The notes below the pieces were generated by a model. It had not been told where the DNA came from. It made no database searches and worked only from the letters and a program-made list of their open reading frames with translations. From positions 50,420,094-50,484,093 of the forward strand of contig NC_079136.1 in assembly GCF_945859705.1 (NCBI RefSeq): a stretch of 64,000 nucleotides of DNA, in the 5' to 3' direction. The DNA is from Episyrphus balteatus (taxonomy: Eukaryota; Arthropoda; Insecta; Diptera; Syrphidae). Below are positions 1-12,300 of this stretch, piece after piece. A program made the position numbers and the translations under genes. Position 1 is the stretch's first letter; every line of letters starts with the position of its first letter.

Positions 1-738
<738 letters not shown>

Positions 739-1100
739 AAGTACCTGGAGCTGCAGCCTAAACTAATGGACCGATTTTCTTCAAACTTGGCAGTTAGCAG
801 TTTTTGGTGATTCCCTAGAGGAGAAATTGAAATTTTTTTTTATGACCAAAACTAACGGTACCTGCCATATAACGGAAATAGAAAAGTTAATATTTTTTAA
901 AAACGACTCTAAAGATTTTGATTAAAATTTTTGTGTAAATTATTATACATAAAATAAAACTTTTGAAATAAAAAAAAATATTTTTTGTACCGTTATTAAC
1001 GGTACCTGTCATAGAACGGTTTTTTTTATTTATGAATATCTCGTACAAGACTAACCCGATTTCAGCGAATATATATATACAAAAGCGTTCAAGTAAAGAT
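739..1100 (+). mobile_element. mini-me/DINE-1-like element flank (copy 1)
   Basis: The bases after the GTCT array hold a block with the phrases ggagctgcagcctaaac, ggaccgattttc and repeated aacggtacctgccat. Closely related blocks occur at 23656-24180 in the same orientation and at 21480-21790 and 56590-56900 in reverse. The far boundary is not resolved. No coding capacity is seen. Assignment to the mini-me/DINE-1 (nonautonomous Helitron) group rests on the microsatellite association, not on an alignment. Confidence 0.55.
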
Positions 1101-1849
1101 AATATAAAAATTTTAGAAAATTTTCAAAAAACACATTTTTGGATTTTTAAAAAATATTTCAAAATTTATTTTTGAGAAATCAATTTTTTGAAAACCGGTT
1201 TGTGAAAAATTTTGAAATTTCGTTTTTATGTGTAAACTTATTATTTCCTCAAAATGGCATACCCATATTTTTTTTGAAAAATGTTAGAAAATTTTTATAT
1301 ATAAAAAATTATTTTTTTAAAAAACGGCTCTGACGATTTTGAAAATTTTTTTTCTAAAAATTCCTTTTAATAAAGAAAGAAACTTGCATACTTTGTTTTT
1401 TGTAAAAGATCATTTAAAACGGTGTTTATCTTATATATAAAAATGAGTTCGTTTAGTGTGTGTGGCCGATAAACTCGCGTTTGGCTGGTCCGATTTTGGT
1501 AATTTTTTTTTGTTTGAAAGGTATTAATATGTAGATGGTTTGTATCAAAAAAAATAATACCTTTTTCTCGCATCTTTACATAGCTGTCAATATGTACGAG
1601 TAAAAAACCACTCTAGCTTTTTAAAAATTTTAACTAAGCTTAATTTGTAAAGCTTTCAAAATAATTAAAAAAGTCTGATTTTGAGTGAAACAAATAATTA
1701 TTCGTCTTGTGACATTAAATCCACATATGGACTTCACAAATAAAATGTATATCTCTGATTTTCATTGAGGACAAATAAGTAAAGCATTGGCACATCAATC
1801 AGAGTTATGGTTTGTATCTACATATTATATATATTTCTCCTGTGCGTTT

Positions 1850-2920
1850 GTTTGTGACCCTATTCCTAAACGACTAGACAGATTTTTCTGAAATTTTGTG
1901 TGAAATATATGTGAAAAGGTCCATCCGAAACAGGTTTTGTTTTATAATTGGACCCGGTAGGTGGCGCTGCTGTCAAGTTATAGGCAAATTCCATATTTAG
2001 GGTTGAATAACTGAACAGATTTTTGTGAAATTTTGTTTATTTGATAAGGTCTATCCGTTACAGGTTTTGTTTTATAATTTGATCCAATAGGTGGCGCTGT
2101 TTTCAAGTTATAGGCAAATTCCATAGGTGGGGTCGATTGACTGGACAGATTTTTGTGAAATTTTGTGTTATGACAAATTTCATTCTAGACAAGTTTTGTT
2201 TTATGATTGGACCCAGTAGTTGGCACTGTTGTCAAGTTTTAGGAAAATTGCATATTTTGATTTTTGTGAAACTTTTTGTGTCTGATATAATTTATTCGAA
2301 ACATGTTGTTTTGTTTCATAAATTGGACCCGGTAGGTGGCGCTTGTGCCGAAGTAGTTATAGACAAATTTCATATTTGGAGTCCGAAAGACTTGACAGAT
2401 TTTTGTGAAAGTTCGTTTGTGTGATAAGTCCATCCATGTTTTGTAAATTATAACTGTATGCGGTAGGTGGCGCTGTTGTCAAATTATATATAGAAAGACT
2501 TGACGCTGTTGTCAAGTTATAGTTAAATTCCATATTTGGAGTCCGAACGGCTGTATAGACTTTTATGAATTTTTTTGCGTTTGATAAGGTTCATTGGAGA
2601 CAGGCTTTGTTTTATAGTTGGACCCAGGGGCCTACGTTGAGTTGTCGGGGCCACGGGGCAAGACTACATTTTTGTGACTTGCTACCAATTCACTGAAAAA
2701 TATAATGTGTCTCTCTTGTGTCCGATGTGATTCGTGTCAAGTATCTTATCTTTTTGCTTCGATACTTTTATAACCAGTTGCCTTCTCTACATTGTCTCCT
2801 TACGGGGCCCTGGCGTGTTGGGGGCCCCGGGGCACCACCCCACTTGCCCCAATGGTGTGTACGCCCCTGTTGGACCTGGTACGTGGCGCTGCTGTCAAGT
2901 TATGACCAAATGCAATATTT
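1850..2920 (+). repeat. Degenerate tandem repeat, period about 130 bp
   Basis: The phrase ggacccggtaggtggcgctg followed by tgtcaagttataggcaaattcc recurs, with decay, near 1951, 2081, 2209, 2326, 2460, 2505 and 2877, separated by an AT-rich segment containing acagatttttgtgaaa. Units range from near-identical to heavily eroded. Internal tandem arrays like this are common inside Helitrons. The small open frames here are by-products of the repeat. Confidence 0.75.
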
Positions 2921-3090
2921 GGGGTTCAAAGAGCTCATATTCAAGGCTAATAAAAACAAACACGATTTAACTCTTTAAAATGTAATTTCCTCAATTAAAA
3001 TTGTTTACCACTAAGCTATATCTCACAGTTGAAAATTGGTATGATAAACTGAAACTTAAAATTTGTTTAAGTTGTTTCAACTACCAATTT

Positions 3091-3662
3091 ACACCGGCAC
3101 ACAAAAAAAAAAAAGTGTCATGAACCAGAAACCAGACCTATCTTTCTATATGTTTTTGGGACCGCTGAATCCGAATTTCAAGTCCGTTTGGCCCTGTCAC
3201 CCTCCAGTTTTGAGTAATATGCAAAAAACTCAAAAAAAGGTAGTTTTTGGATTCTTTTTTACACTTTTCTCAAAACTGGAGGGTGACCGGGCAAAACGGA
3301 CTTGAAATTCGTATTCAGCGGTCCCAAAAACATATAGAAAGATAGGTCTGGTTTCTGGTTTCCCGGCACACAAAAAAAAAAGTTTCATGTACCAGGAAGC
3401 AGACCTATCTTTCCATATGTTTTTGGGACCGCTGAATCCGATTTTCAAGTCCGTTTTGCCCGGTCACCCTTCAGTTTTGAGAAAAATGCAAAAAACTCCA
3501 AAAAAGTCATAAAAATTCAAACAAAATGCACTCACAGCTCAAAACTGGAGGGTGATGGGGCCAAACGGACTTCAAATTCGGATTCAGCGTGCCCAAAAAC
3601 ATATAGAAAGATAGGTCTGGTTTCTGGTTCATGACACTTTTTTTTTTTTTGTGTGCCGGTGT
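3091..3662. mobile_element. Foldback element with ACACCGGCACAC ends
   Basis: The first 12 bases (acaccggcacac) are the exact reverse complement of the last 12. The outer arms (about 3091-3215 and 3540-3662) are near-perfect inverted copies. Two further copies lie between them at about 3270-3372 (reverse) and 3362-3475 (forward), so the element is a palindrome inside a palindrome. Each arm carries the core ccgctgaatccgaatttcaa, related to the core of the elements at 22411, 29160, 30115 and 62890. It is noncoding and inserted in the Helitron-like element. Confidence 0.85.
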
Positions 3663-3843
3663 TATTAATACAATTTCCGCATTAATTTAAAATGTTTTAA
3701 TCTTCTTAAGAAAATATTTTAACATTTAGACGTATGTATAGAATTAAGACGGAATCTTTTCATTTTAAGTCGGTTTCTTTACAATTTACAAAAAAAGATT
3801 GCTACTTTTTGAATTTCCTAAATAGCCAAAAAATATCATGATA

Positions 3844-4400
3844 CAGTCAAATAAGGTGAAAAAAAGGAGTAAACCTCGGAATGAATGCTAATAGAAATTT
3901 TTTTTGTTCAATACCTTCGGTTTGGCATTATATAACATACCTCAAAAGTATAGAAAAATCTCATGTCCGCAAGTCGCGATTTTCAAGGTCAAAGCGTGAA
4001 ATGGAGACAAGATCAAGACAATCTGACGTCTCTAAAAAAGTTATACCTGTTTTTTAATTGTCAACCCATATTATTATAACAGTTGCAAACTTACTACCGA
4101 AAAAAACATCCTGGTACAATCTTATAATTAGTGCTGATAGGCTAATTTTGTTGTTTGTATCTTTGTTTGGATATTCTATAACTTATGTCAAAAATCAAAA
4201 AAAAAAAATTTTTGTAATAAGCATTAAAAAATGCCTCGAAGTTATGTAATTCTAATTTTGAAAATCTTCACTTCGCGATTTGAGCTTGAAAATCGCGACT
4301 TTCTAGACTTTTGAGGTATGTTATAGAATGCCAAAACGAAGGTATTGAGCAAAAAAAATTCTATTAGCATTCATTCCGAGGTGAAACCCTTATTTGACTG
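3844..4400. mobile_element. Foldback element with CAGTCAAATAAGG ends
   Basis: The left arm (3844 to about 3990) begins CAGTCAAATAAGG. The right arm (about 4265-4400) is its imperfect inverted copy, ending CCTTATTTGACTG. Matching blocks inside the arms include cctcggaatgaatgctaata, caataccttcg and ataacatacctcaaaag. The arms are about 140 bp around a loop of about 275 bp. No target duplication is obvious and there is no coding potential. Confidence 0.85.
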
Positions 4401-4653
4401 GATTATCAAATTTTAGTAGCGATTGCAAGTGATTGAAAGGAGTTCGAGACACATAAGATTAAGTTTTTAAAAACATTTTTTTACTATTTGACGCAAAAAA
4501 CCCGTGCCAATAACAGAAAAAAAAAGTGGCATGCATACAACATACATATCGCCTGGGAAAGCAAAATTATTGTAACTCCTACTCCATAGGATCTGTTAAG
4601 GACATAGCACCATTTTGCTTTCCGCTGAAGATTTTTATGTTGTTATACCTTAA

Positions 4654-4896
4654 CCCTCTGTCGGCACACGGGTGCTAATTTGGCAGGACGAAAACAAAAA
4701 GTGGTCACAAAAAAGTGTCTTTATAAGTGTGAAAATATATTTTTTCTGGGATTGTGAATACAATATTCGAATTCCTCGGAAAATTCTTCATCTATTTCAT
4801 ATATGATTCTCTATAAAATAGTGAGACCGAAAACAGTTCTAGCGATATGAAAAAGTATGAACCAAATTCGCAAAAAAGAGGTGTGCCTACAGAGGG
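4654..4896. mobile_element. TTAA-flanked MITE (piggyBac-like)
   Basis: A 243-bp sequence is flanked on both sides by TTAA (4650-4653 and 4897-4900). It has inverted ends: CCCTCTGTCGGCACAC on the left and GTGTGCCTACAGAGGG on the right, one mismatch apart. A TTAA target duplication with ends starting CCC is characteristic of piggyBac-type insertion. No transposase remnant is present. Confidence 0.8.
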
Positions 4897-5122
4897 TTAA
4901 TAATAATGTTAATGAAACTTCGTACACATTACAATTAAATTTATAATAGCTGTCAAACAAATGGTTTGCTTTTTTTAATACTTTATACAATTTTATGTTT
5001 GTGCTCCACATATCAAGTTGTGACCCGATTTGTTTGTATTGGAAAAGGTTAACACATTACAAAGCCAAAAATTGGAAATAAATACTAGAAAAATGCGGAA
5101 CGAAGTCCGCCGGGTCAGCTAG

Positions 5123-6590
5123 TTAATTATAAAAACAGATTTTATTTTTTTTTTAAATTTTCTATAATTTTCTTGAATAAAGGGCTTTGACATTAAAGTA
5201 ACTTTAAGCATAAGAGCAAGTAAGTGCGACCCCAGTCGTGCAATTTATTTTTTTAAGTTGCTATAGAAAAATGTTTTTTAAAACTGTCTAACAGATGTTG
5301 TATCTAAATGTTATATTACTTTATAAATAAAAAAGTGATAAGTTGAATCTTAATATAAATTAAACATAAAAATAGTTCTCTTTCTGTGTGGTAAGAATAA
5401 AAGTCTTATACTATTTCACATTATTGTGTGATAAAATTTAATGTTTTCTAAAGATTAAACTCGTATCTAATTGAATCTGTAAAAGAAATTACAACTAAGT
5501 GCAACTTCGACACATTTGCCGTTTTTAAAACGTTTTAGGTTTTTTAAAATGCTTACCTTATTTTCATGCATCCATATTTTAAGTTTTTTTTTTAAAGATT
5601 CAACTTCTTGAATTACAGAACCTGATTCCTTATGATTTTTCCTAAATTTTAAGACCTTTATCTTGTCGATACCATTAATATAACTTCATTTATAAACGTT
5701 TTAATAAACCATATGGGTCCATTCTTGACAATTTTTTTTTTGATCAAAAATTGGTTTTGGAAGAAAAATGTTTTCATTGATATCATTAAAATACTTAATT
5801 CAAGTTTTTTTTTTTTTTTTAAATCCAATAAAACAAATCGACTTACTTAAATATCATTTAAAACGATTTTGACAACAAAACGAAGTAAACCCTTTGATTT
5901 CTTATACCTATAATAAAGAATTTTTGGAAAAAAAAGTTGAATGGAAGTAGTATATTAGTAGTATAATAGAAGTAGTGTATTAGTAAAAATATAGTACATA
6001 TATCATTTATTTACTAGTAAATCGGGAATTATATTTTTTGAATATCGATGTAGTTTGAATATGATATATGAATTAATCATATGAATGAATTTAATATAAA
6101 CTATTTTAAATATACATACTACGCTTATTGAATCTCCAAAATTATATGTAACAATTAAAAATCTGAAAAATATCCACATGATAGCTACACCTATAAAGTT
6201 TAAGTCTGTAAGGTTATAAATTTTTTGAACAAACGGTTTGACTGGAATTTAAAATTGGTCGAAGATCCAAAAAAAACCCCATGTTATTCTCAACTTCAAC
6301 CGCTTGGAGGCACGGGTTAGAATTAAGTTAGAGAATAAAATGTTGATTGTTCTCTTGACAATTTTTCTTAATATTACCGATTTTTAAAGCTAATTGAAAA
6401 ATTGCCAAGCAAACAATAAGCATTTTATATATACAAATTTAAAGCCAAGCTTTAGAACTTGGTACACTTTTACATTTCAGTACTTTTTGTGCCAGCATAA
6501 TTTCAACATAGGAAAACTTGGCTCTTTTTTAACAGCAATGTTTTTGTTGTGATTTCACTACTTTTTGCAAGGTATTGCTGTAGAACTTAA
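5123..6590. other. Gene-free AT-rich spacer
   Basis: No supportable gene is seen. The sequence is AT-rich with poly-T/poly-A runs. From about 6440 it passes into a dispersed repeat (ttggtacacttttacatttc, gccagcataatttcaaca) that recurs at about 18835-18900. Confidence 0.6.
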
Positions 6591-6599
6591 AATCTCTAT

Positions 6600-7230
6600 A
6601 ATTGATGAACAGTCAGAGAAAATGGGCGGTTACCACGCCCCTTGTCTAAAATTCTCAAATTTTAAATTTTTTCTTCTGTTTAAACTACCAGGTCTACCAT
6701 TCTACCCAATTTTAAGGTTCTACGACAGTTAGAAATGCTCTATAATATTTGATGAAAATTCAGCAGAAATGGGCAGTTGCCACAACCCCTATCCAAAATT
6801 CTCAAATTTTAAATTTTGTATTTGGTATAACTTGCTAGCTTTACCATTCTACCAAATTTCAAGATTCTACGATAGTCAGAAGTGCTCTATAGATGAAAAT
6901 TCGGCGAAAATGGGCGGTTACCACGCCCCCTGAATTGAAAATCTCAAAGTGGAAGTTCTCCATAATTTTGATGATCTGTCAGTGAGTCAGTTACGGTTTT
7001 CGCGATTTTTGAAGTCCTATATCTCAGAAACCACTCATGCTAAGAAACTGAAATTTTTTGAGGAATTTGAGTTCGGCCAGCTCAACAAATGTAGCGAATT
7101 TGAATATTCTGCCATCTTTGGTGTGGAAGTTAGAGGGGGGTCGTAAAATGGCCTGAGTTGTTTCCTGTAAATAAGGGTGTAGTTCCAAAGTTGCTAGAGA
7201 ACTTGGCTGGGCACTACCGTGCCCCTTGAT
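6600..7230 (+). repeat. Dispersed repeat with about 145-bp tandem units
   Basis: The phrase aaaatgggcggttaccacgc recurs near 6620, 6768 and 6908. Each copy is followed by caaaattctcaaattttaaa or a decayed form and by taccattctacc. The right part (about 6990-7230) contains cggttttcgcgatttttgaa and gcctgagttgtttcc. The same blocks reappear in reverse orientation at 16735-16945, so this is part of a dispersed family. The short open frame at 6949-7146 lies inside it and is not convincing as a gene. Confidence 0.7.
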
Positions 7231-7464
7231 TCTTTCTATCGTGTCCTATTCTAATCTAATGAAATGGACCCGAAAATTGTAAGCGCCACCGTTATAACAA
7301 AAGTTAGTAAATGTGAAAATATTCCATCCATCAGATAAGTTAACAAAATACATAACAAGGCTGACTAGCATCATCTGCACGCAAAAGAAAGATAACAACA
7401 TAAATGTGTGGTAATATTTCCATCTTTCTTAATAAATCATTTTTTAGCTTAAATGCCATGTAAG

Positions 7465-7796
7465 TTAGTGTGGTCCAAAAAATATTTTTTTTTTCGATTT
7501 TCGGTCGGGCCACCCGCTAAATTTGTTCCACTTATCTACGACACAAACGTTGTGAAATTTTAATTTGATATCTTAAGCGCAAGAGGATGCTAGTAACAGT
7601 TCAATTTTTAGGCTTTGTAGGTAATCTTGATTTTTTTTTCATTTGTTTTTTTTTTTGAAAAAAAAAAAAAATATTTTATTTATGTTTTATTTTTTTTTTT
7701 CGAAAAAAAGTGAGAAATAATTAAAAATAATAAATAATAAGCAAACTGTGGAAAAAAGTCTGTTTACTACCTGTTGACAAGCGTGGACCACTCTAA
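7465..7796. mobile_element. Short terminal-inverted-repeat element (GTGGTCC family)
   Basis: The ends TTAGTGTGGTCCA and TGGACCACTCTAA are inverted copies with one mismatch. The interior is very AT-rich and noncoding. The same terminal motif (ATTAGGGTGGTCC) bounds the element at 56969-57078, so both probably belong to one MITE family. It lies about 220 bp upstream of the first sulfotransferase start codon. Confidence 0.6.
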
Positions 7797-8013
7797 TGTA
7801 AGTATATCAATAAAAATAGTAAATATGGCAGAATAAATAGTTTTATCTTTATCTAAATGCGCAATATTTTTATCAGTTAAACAACATAGGCCTGTCTATT
7901 ACATTTCTAAAATAAGTCTTCGTTTCAAAAGATTTTCTTATTTCTTAAAGTAAAGACGTTTTGCTTTTTCTTTTTTCTTTTTTGTAGTTCATATTTTTAT
8001 TTTTTTTACAAAA

Positions 8014-9339
8014 ATGTCCAAATATTTCCGATGTGAACCTGTAAAAGGAACGAAATTGATTAAAATATTTTCAAAATACAATGAAAATCTTCCAATAGAA
8101 TTTGATTGCAATCAAAGATTTACAATTTTACAAACTTTTCATCAAGAATATTTGGACGAAATTCAGGAACTTGAAGTTCGTAAAGATGATATTTGGGTTA
8201 TAAGTCAACCAAAAAGTGGAACAACCTGGATGTTGGAGTTAGTGTGGCTATTACAAAACAATTGTGACTTTGAAACGGCTTTAAAAGTTGAACAGGAAGT
8301 TCGAGTTCCATTTCTTGAGTGAGTTGAAGATTTTGAAATTTAATTCAAAGAAAAGAACAACAGTTTTTGAATTAGTATATCAATTTTATTTTTATTAATT
8401 GACTAAATTTGAAAAATATAACTGATCTTCTTTAAAGATTTTGTTCATATGTACCAAAAGAACGACCAAATTCCTTTGATGAGATCGCTAAAATGTCATC
8501 TCCTCGGATTATAAAATCACACCTTCCAATTCATTTACTTCCAAAAGGACTATGGACAGTCAAACCTAGGGTAAATAATCCTCATTCGTTCTACCTGAAG
8601 CTATTTTTTAAAATAAAATTATTTTAAGATAATTTTTATTACGAGGAACCCAAAAGATACAATAGCATCTTTTTATCCTCATTGTTGTACCGTCACAGCA
8701 TTTGAGGGTTCCAAAGAAGATTTTGTAAATGCAATTATTGAAAACAAGATGCGTCATTCACCATTTGGAGTTCAAACACTTGAGTTTTGGCAGTTACGCA
8801 ATGAACCTTATATTTTCTTTACAAGTTTTGAGCGTATGAAAAAAGATTTAAGATCAGTGATTTTGGGACTGAGTGCATTTCTAGGAAAAAATTTGGACGA
8901 AAATCAAATGGTAAAACTTCTCGATCATTTGTCATTTGAAAAAATGAAAGGTACGTATTCGTAAGTTGGAAACTTGAGAGAACATAAAGTATGTTGATAA
9001 TTATTATTTTTTGAACAGAAACGAGAAAAGAAAAATGTAAGAAAAATTTTTTTTCAGATAATCCTATGTGCAATCACATAAGCGAGATAAAACAGTTTAA
9101 GGAACTCTACAATCCAGCTAAGGAACTTAAGTGAGATAACATGCTTTAAACTTAATATATGTATTTTCTTTAACCACTTATTTCAAATTTGGATCCTCAG
9201 TTTCAGGTTTGTTAGAAAAGGTGCCGTGGGCTCACATAAAACTGAACTTAGTGAAGATCTTATAGAACGAATAGAAAAGTGGTATAAAAAGCATGTGGAC
9301 AGATACGGCGTGACAGCTGAAGAAATATTTTTTGCATAG
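8014..9339 (+). CDS. Cytosolic sulfotransferase, copy 1 (five exons, 323 aa)
   Basis: Predicted PAPS-dependent cytosolic sulfotransferase (SULT, P-loop fold), which transfers sulfate to hydroxyl or amine groups of small molecules. Exons by splice-site and frame reading: 8014-8318, 8438-8570, 8629-8950, 9058-9130, 9201-9339. All introns are GT-AG and the sum is 324 codons with stop, a usual SULT length. Visible motifs: the phosphosulfate loop QPKSGTTW (residues 65-72), the catalytic-histidine segment KSHLP (His130), the 3'-phosphate segment RNPKD (152-156) with Ser160, the FERMKKDL segment, and the C-terminal GAVGSHK (285-291), which fits the family GxxGxxK loop. No signal peptide or membrane segment is seen, so it is probably cytosolic. 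The substrate cannot be inferred. Exon structure and most residues are shared with the copy at 19395, indicating tandem duplication. No clear poly(A) signal was found close to the stop. Confidence 0.93.
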
Positions 9340-12300
9340 TTTTATTGTTTTGTTATAAAACATAAACGTTTTAAAGTATATATTGTTTATATTTTTTTCG
9401 TCTTAGTAAACAAATCTGATTTAACACAATTATGATTTGATTTTCAATTAAAAAGATAAGGTATATTAAAAAAAAATAGTTTTTTAATTTCACTTTTTTC
9501 GAAGAAAAGCTAAAAATTAGTGAAAGAACTATTAAGTTATTTAAAGTGTAATGAGTTATAAATAGAATATACAAAGTTCTATCTAACTTAAAAAGCACCC
9601 TTTTATATTTCGATACACTCTTGGTTGGTTCTTGGTTCCCTTTGAAAAAGAAATATTCATGCCTAATTTTAACTCTGTACAAATTTTATTAATACAGTTT
9701 TTTGACAATAGTAGCCAAACCCCAAACGGGACTATCGTTGGGACTATTGGTATGTGAGTAAGAGAATTGCTACCAATAAAAATGCTTTATAATTTTATCT
9801 TGTTCATTTGTTTTAATCCAAATTAGTTTATTAAGATTTATTGATTTAAATAGAAATTCAGTTTATTTGCTTTTATAAAGTTATCAGTCTCTTTTACATT
9901 TTCAAACAGATCTTAACTGATTTCTTCGTTATCTTGGTTTAACACTTAGGTCTTTTTTGCCCTCCACAAGTCTTTTTTTTTATTTGAATAGAGATTATTT
10001 TTTATCACATGTATGGTTTTTTAGCATAATGTACTGTACATGGCTTATATTTATATAAATACACTGTGATACAAAATAAAAAAAAAATTAAATACAGCTA
10101 CATAATCTAGGCTGTTTATATGGTCGAATTATGTATGAAAATATTTTTGTTATATTTTTGGAACCCTCCATTTTTTTTTTATTTACAAAAAAACATTTTT
10201 AAAGACCTTACGATGTTATCTTTCAATATCTCAGTCATTTTTTTAACAACTCTCAATGTGTTATATGTTTTTGGAAAGGGGGTTTTTGGACCTTTTAAAT
10301 AATGTATATAAGACTATTGTTTAAACAAATTAAGTGTATGTTTTTATCCCATAAATCTTGAAAAAGTGATTTTTTCCTCAATTTTTTCAACTTTACCCAT
10401 TTTTTATTGCACAATGAAATAAAGAAAAAAAAAATAAAGTTAGATTATGTTCTGAAATAATATATGTTTAGGCACAAATTGGTGTATTGTTTTGTTGAAA
10501 AAAAAATCGCTTTTTACACGTTTAATGCAAAAAAATTTAAAAACATTTTTTTGTAGTTTATTTCCAACCATATAAGATCTAAGGAACATACAAATTATAA
10601 TTATTTTAAAATAACGAGCACCCTATTATGCAACTTGCATTGCACACAGAATATTTTTAAAAGAGTTTTTCTTTAATCCTTTGAAAAACTTAACAATAAA
10701 ATTTAACTTTAGCCAACTATAGCCTTAAACCTGACAGTAAAAATTGGTTTTTGGTATGCTGCAATATGTAAAACTCACGGATGGAAATTCATGTCCTTGA
10801 ACAGCTGATTCATAATATCAAAAAAGGAAAAGAATCGTTCCACAGATTTGTGTTTCAATTTCACACAGTTTCACTGATACATTTCTGTCAGATAAAATTT
10901 ATCGGCTGGATTTCAAACAGGAAAACTGAAATTTTCAATTAAAAGAATTTTCAATGACAGAAATTTTCAATGATTGCTATAAACCTGTCATGAAAATTAC
11001 AATTCGTTTCATTAATGAGAACCGCCCTTAAAATGGCGGTTAAATTCAAAAATGACATTTCACTGACATTCAACATGAAAAATATCAAAACTTCAAAAAT
11101 CAATGAAACATAATGAAGAATAAATTTTAATTAAAGTTAAGAGACTTTAAAAATTACAAAGTTTTAAAAAATTGATGAGACTCCATTGACTCGCATTTTA
11201 CAAAATCATTTATTCAAATAAAAAAAAAAAAAAAAAGAAAACAATCAACTATTAAAAAAATTCGTAACAAAATCATCAACTCATTTACAAAAAATTGTTA
11301 TTTTTTTAAAATATTTTTTTTTTTATTGAACATTTTTTTTTTTGTAATTAAAATAGGTATTAGGGGTTTTTTAATAGCAGCATTACAAACACAATTTCAA
11401 TCAAAATAAGGCAATAAAAAACTAAATCTTCGTTTCGAAAACCAAAATGAAATTAACTTCTTACTTGGTTTGGAGTTTTCGAAAGTTGTAACTAAAAACT
11501 TTGATTTATGTATATATTTTTTAACCTTGCTTGAATAAATTCAATTAGCGAAGAACATTTTAAAATAAAAAGAATATAAAAACCATTTATCCAAGTAAAT
11601 GCATTTTGATCATTAATGGTGCTTACTAAGTTCATGGCCATACAGTTACCAAAATGCTTACAATTTTTAACCCTTTTGCCTTCGAATTCAATGATAAAAT
11701 TTCCTTGCGGATGACTTCCTCGTCATAAATTAAATTTTTGCATTAAAATGCAAATCAAGTAACATCACTTTATAAATTATTACATTTGAATGTAATTTGT
11801 TTATAATTTCATCAATAAATAATTCTTCTTCAAAAATTGACACACAAATACATTTCAATTCATGGGAAAAAGTCTGCACGCTGCGATAACATAATCGAAA
11901 ATAAGATCCAAATCGTGCAATGTCCTTGAACACTTTGACATTCTTATTAATATTTTGGTCAGATAAAAATTTATTACATCTACCCTCAGTATCATATCAT
12001 AGGGACTTGTTTAAAAATCATAAAATCTTCTCTCGTACAGGACAGATTTCTACCGAACACCCAAAAAATCACCAACCATCAGGATCAACAGGTAAGATTT
12101 GTTTTTCAACCCAAAAAGTGTTATAAGGTCAGAATAGTTGATATGAAGAAGGCTAAATTTACCTGAATGGTTTTTTTTTTTTTTATTGTTGCCCTCGAAT
12201 TGCCATAAACATTATGAAGTGGCACGTTCGGGATACTAATCAGGGTAACGTCGAATATTTGTTTCTTTGTTTTTGTTTCTCTTGATCAAAGACCACAAAA

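Larger units (their letters stand above)
1429..5122 (+). mobile_element. Helitron-like nonautonomous insertion (about 3.7 kb)
   Basis: The left end starts with TC (TCTTATATATAAAAATGAG) directly after an A. The right end finishes with CTAG directly before a T, as expected for a Helitron inserted between A and T. Twelve bases upstream of the CTAG end there is a GC-rich hairpin: GCGGA at 5095-5099 pairs with TCCGC at 5106-5110 across a 6-base loop, the usual Helitron terminator. No Rep/helicase reading frame exists. A second Helitron-like start appears at about 1820-1850, so this may be two nested elements sharing one right end. It contains internal tandem repeats and three later insertions listed separately. 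Confidence 0.7.

Noticed and set aside
10120..10302. 60-codon hydrophobic open frame
   Set aside because: AT-driven composition, no initiation context or homology, isolated in repeat-like DNA.
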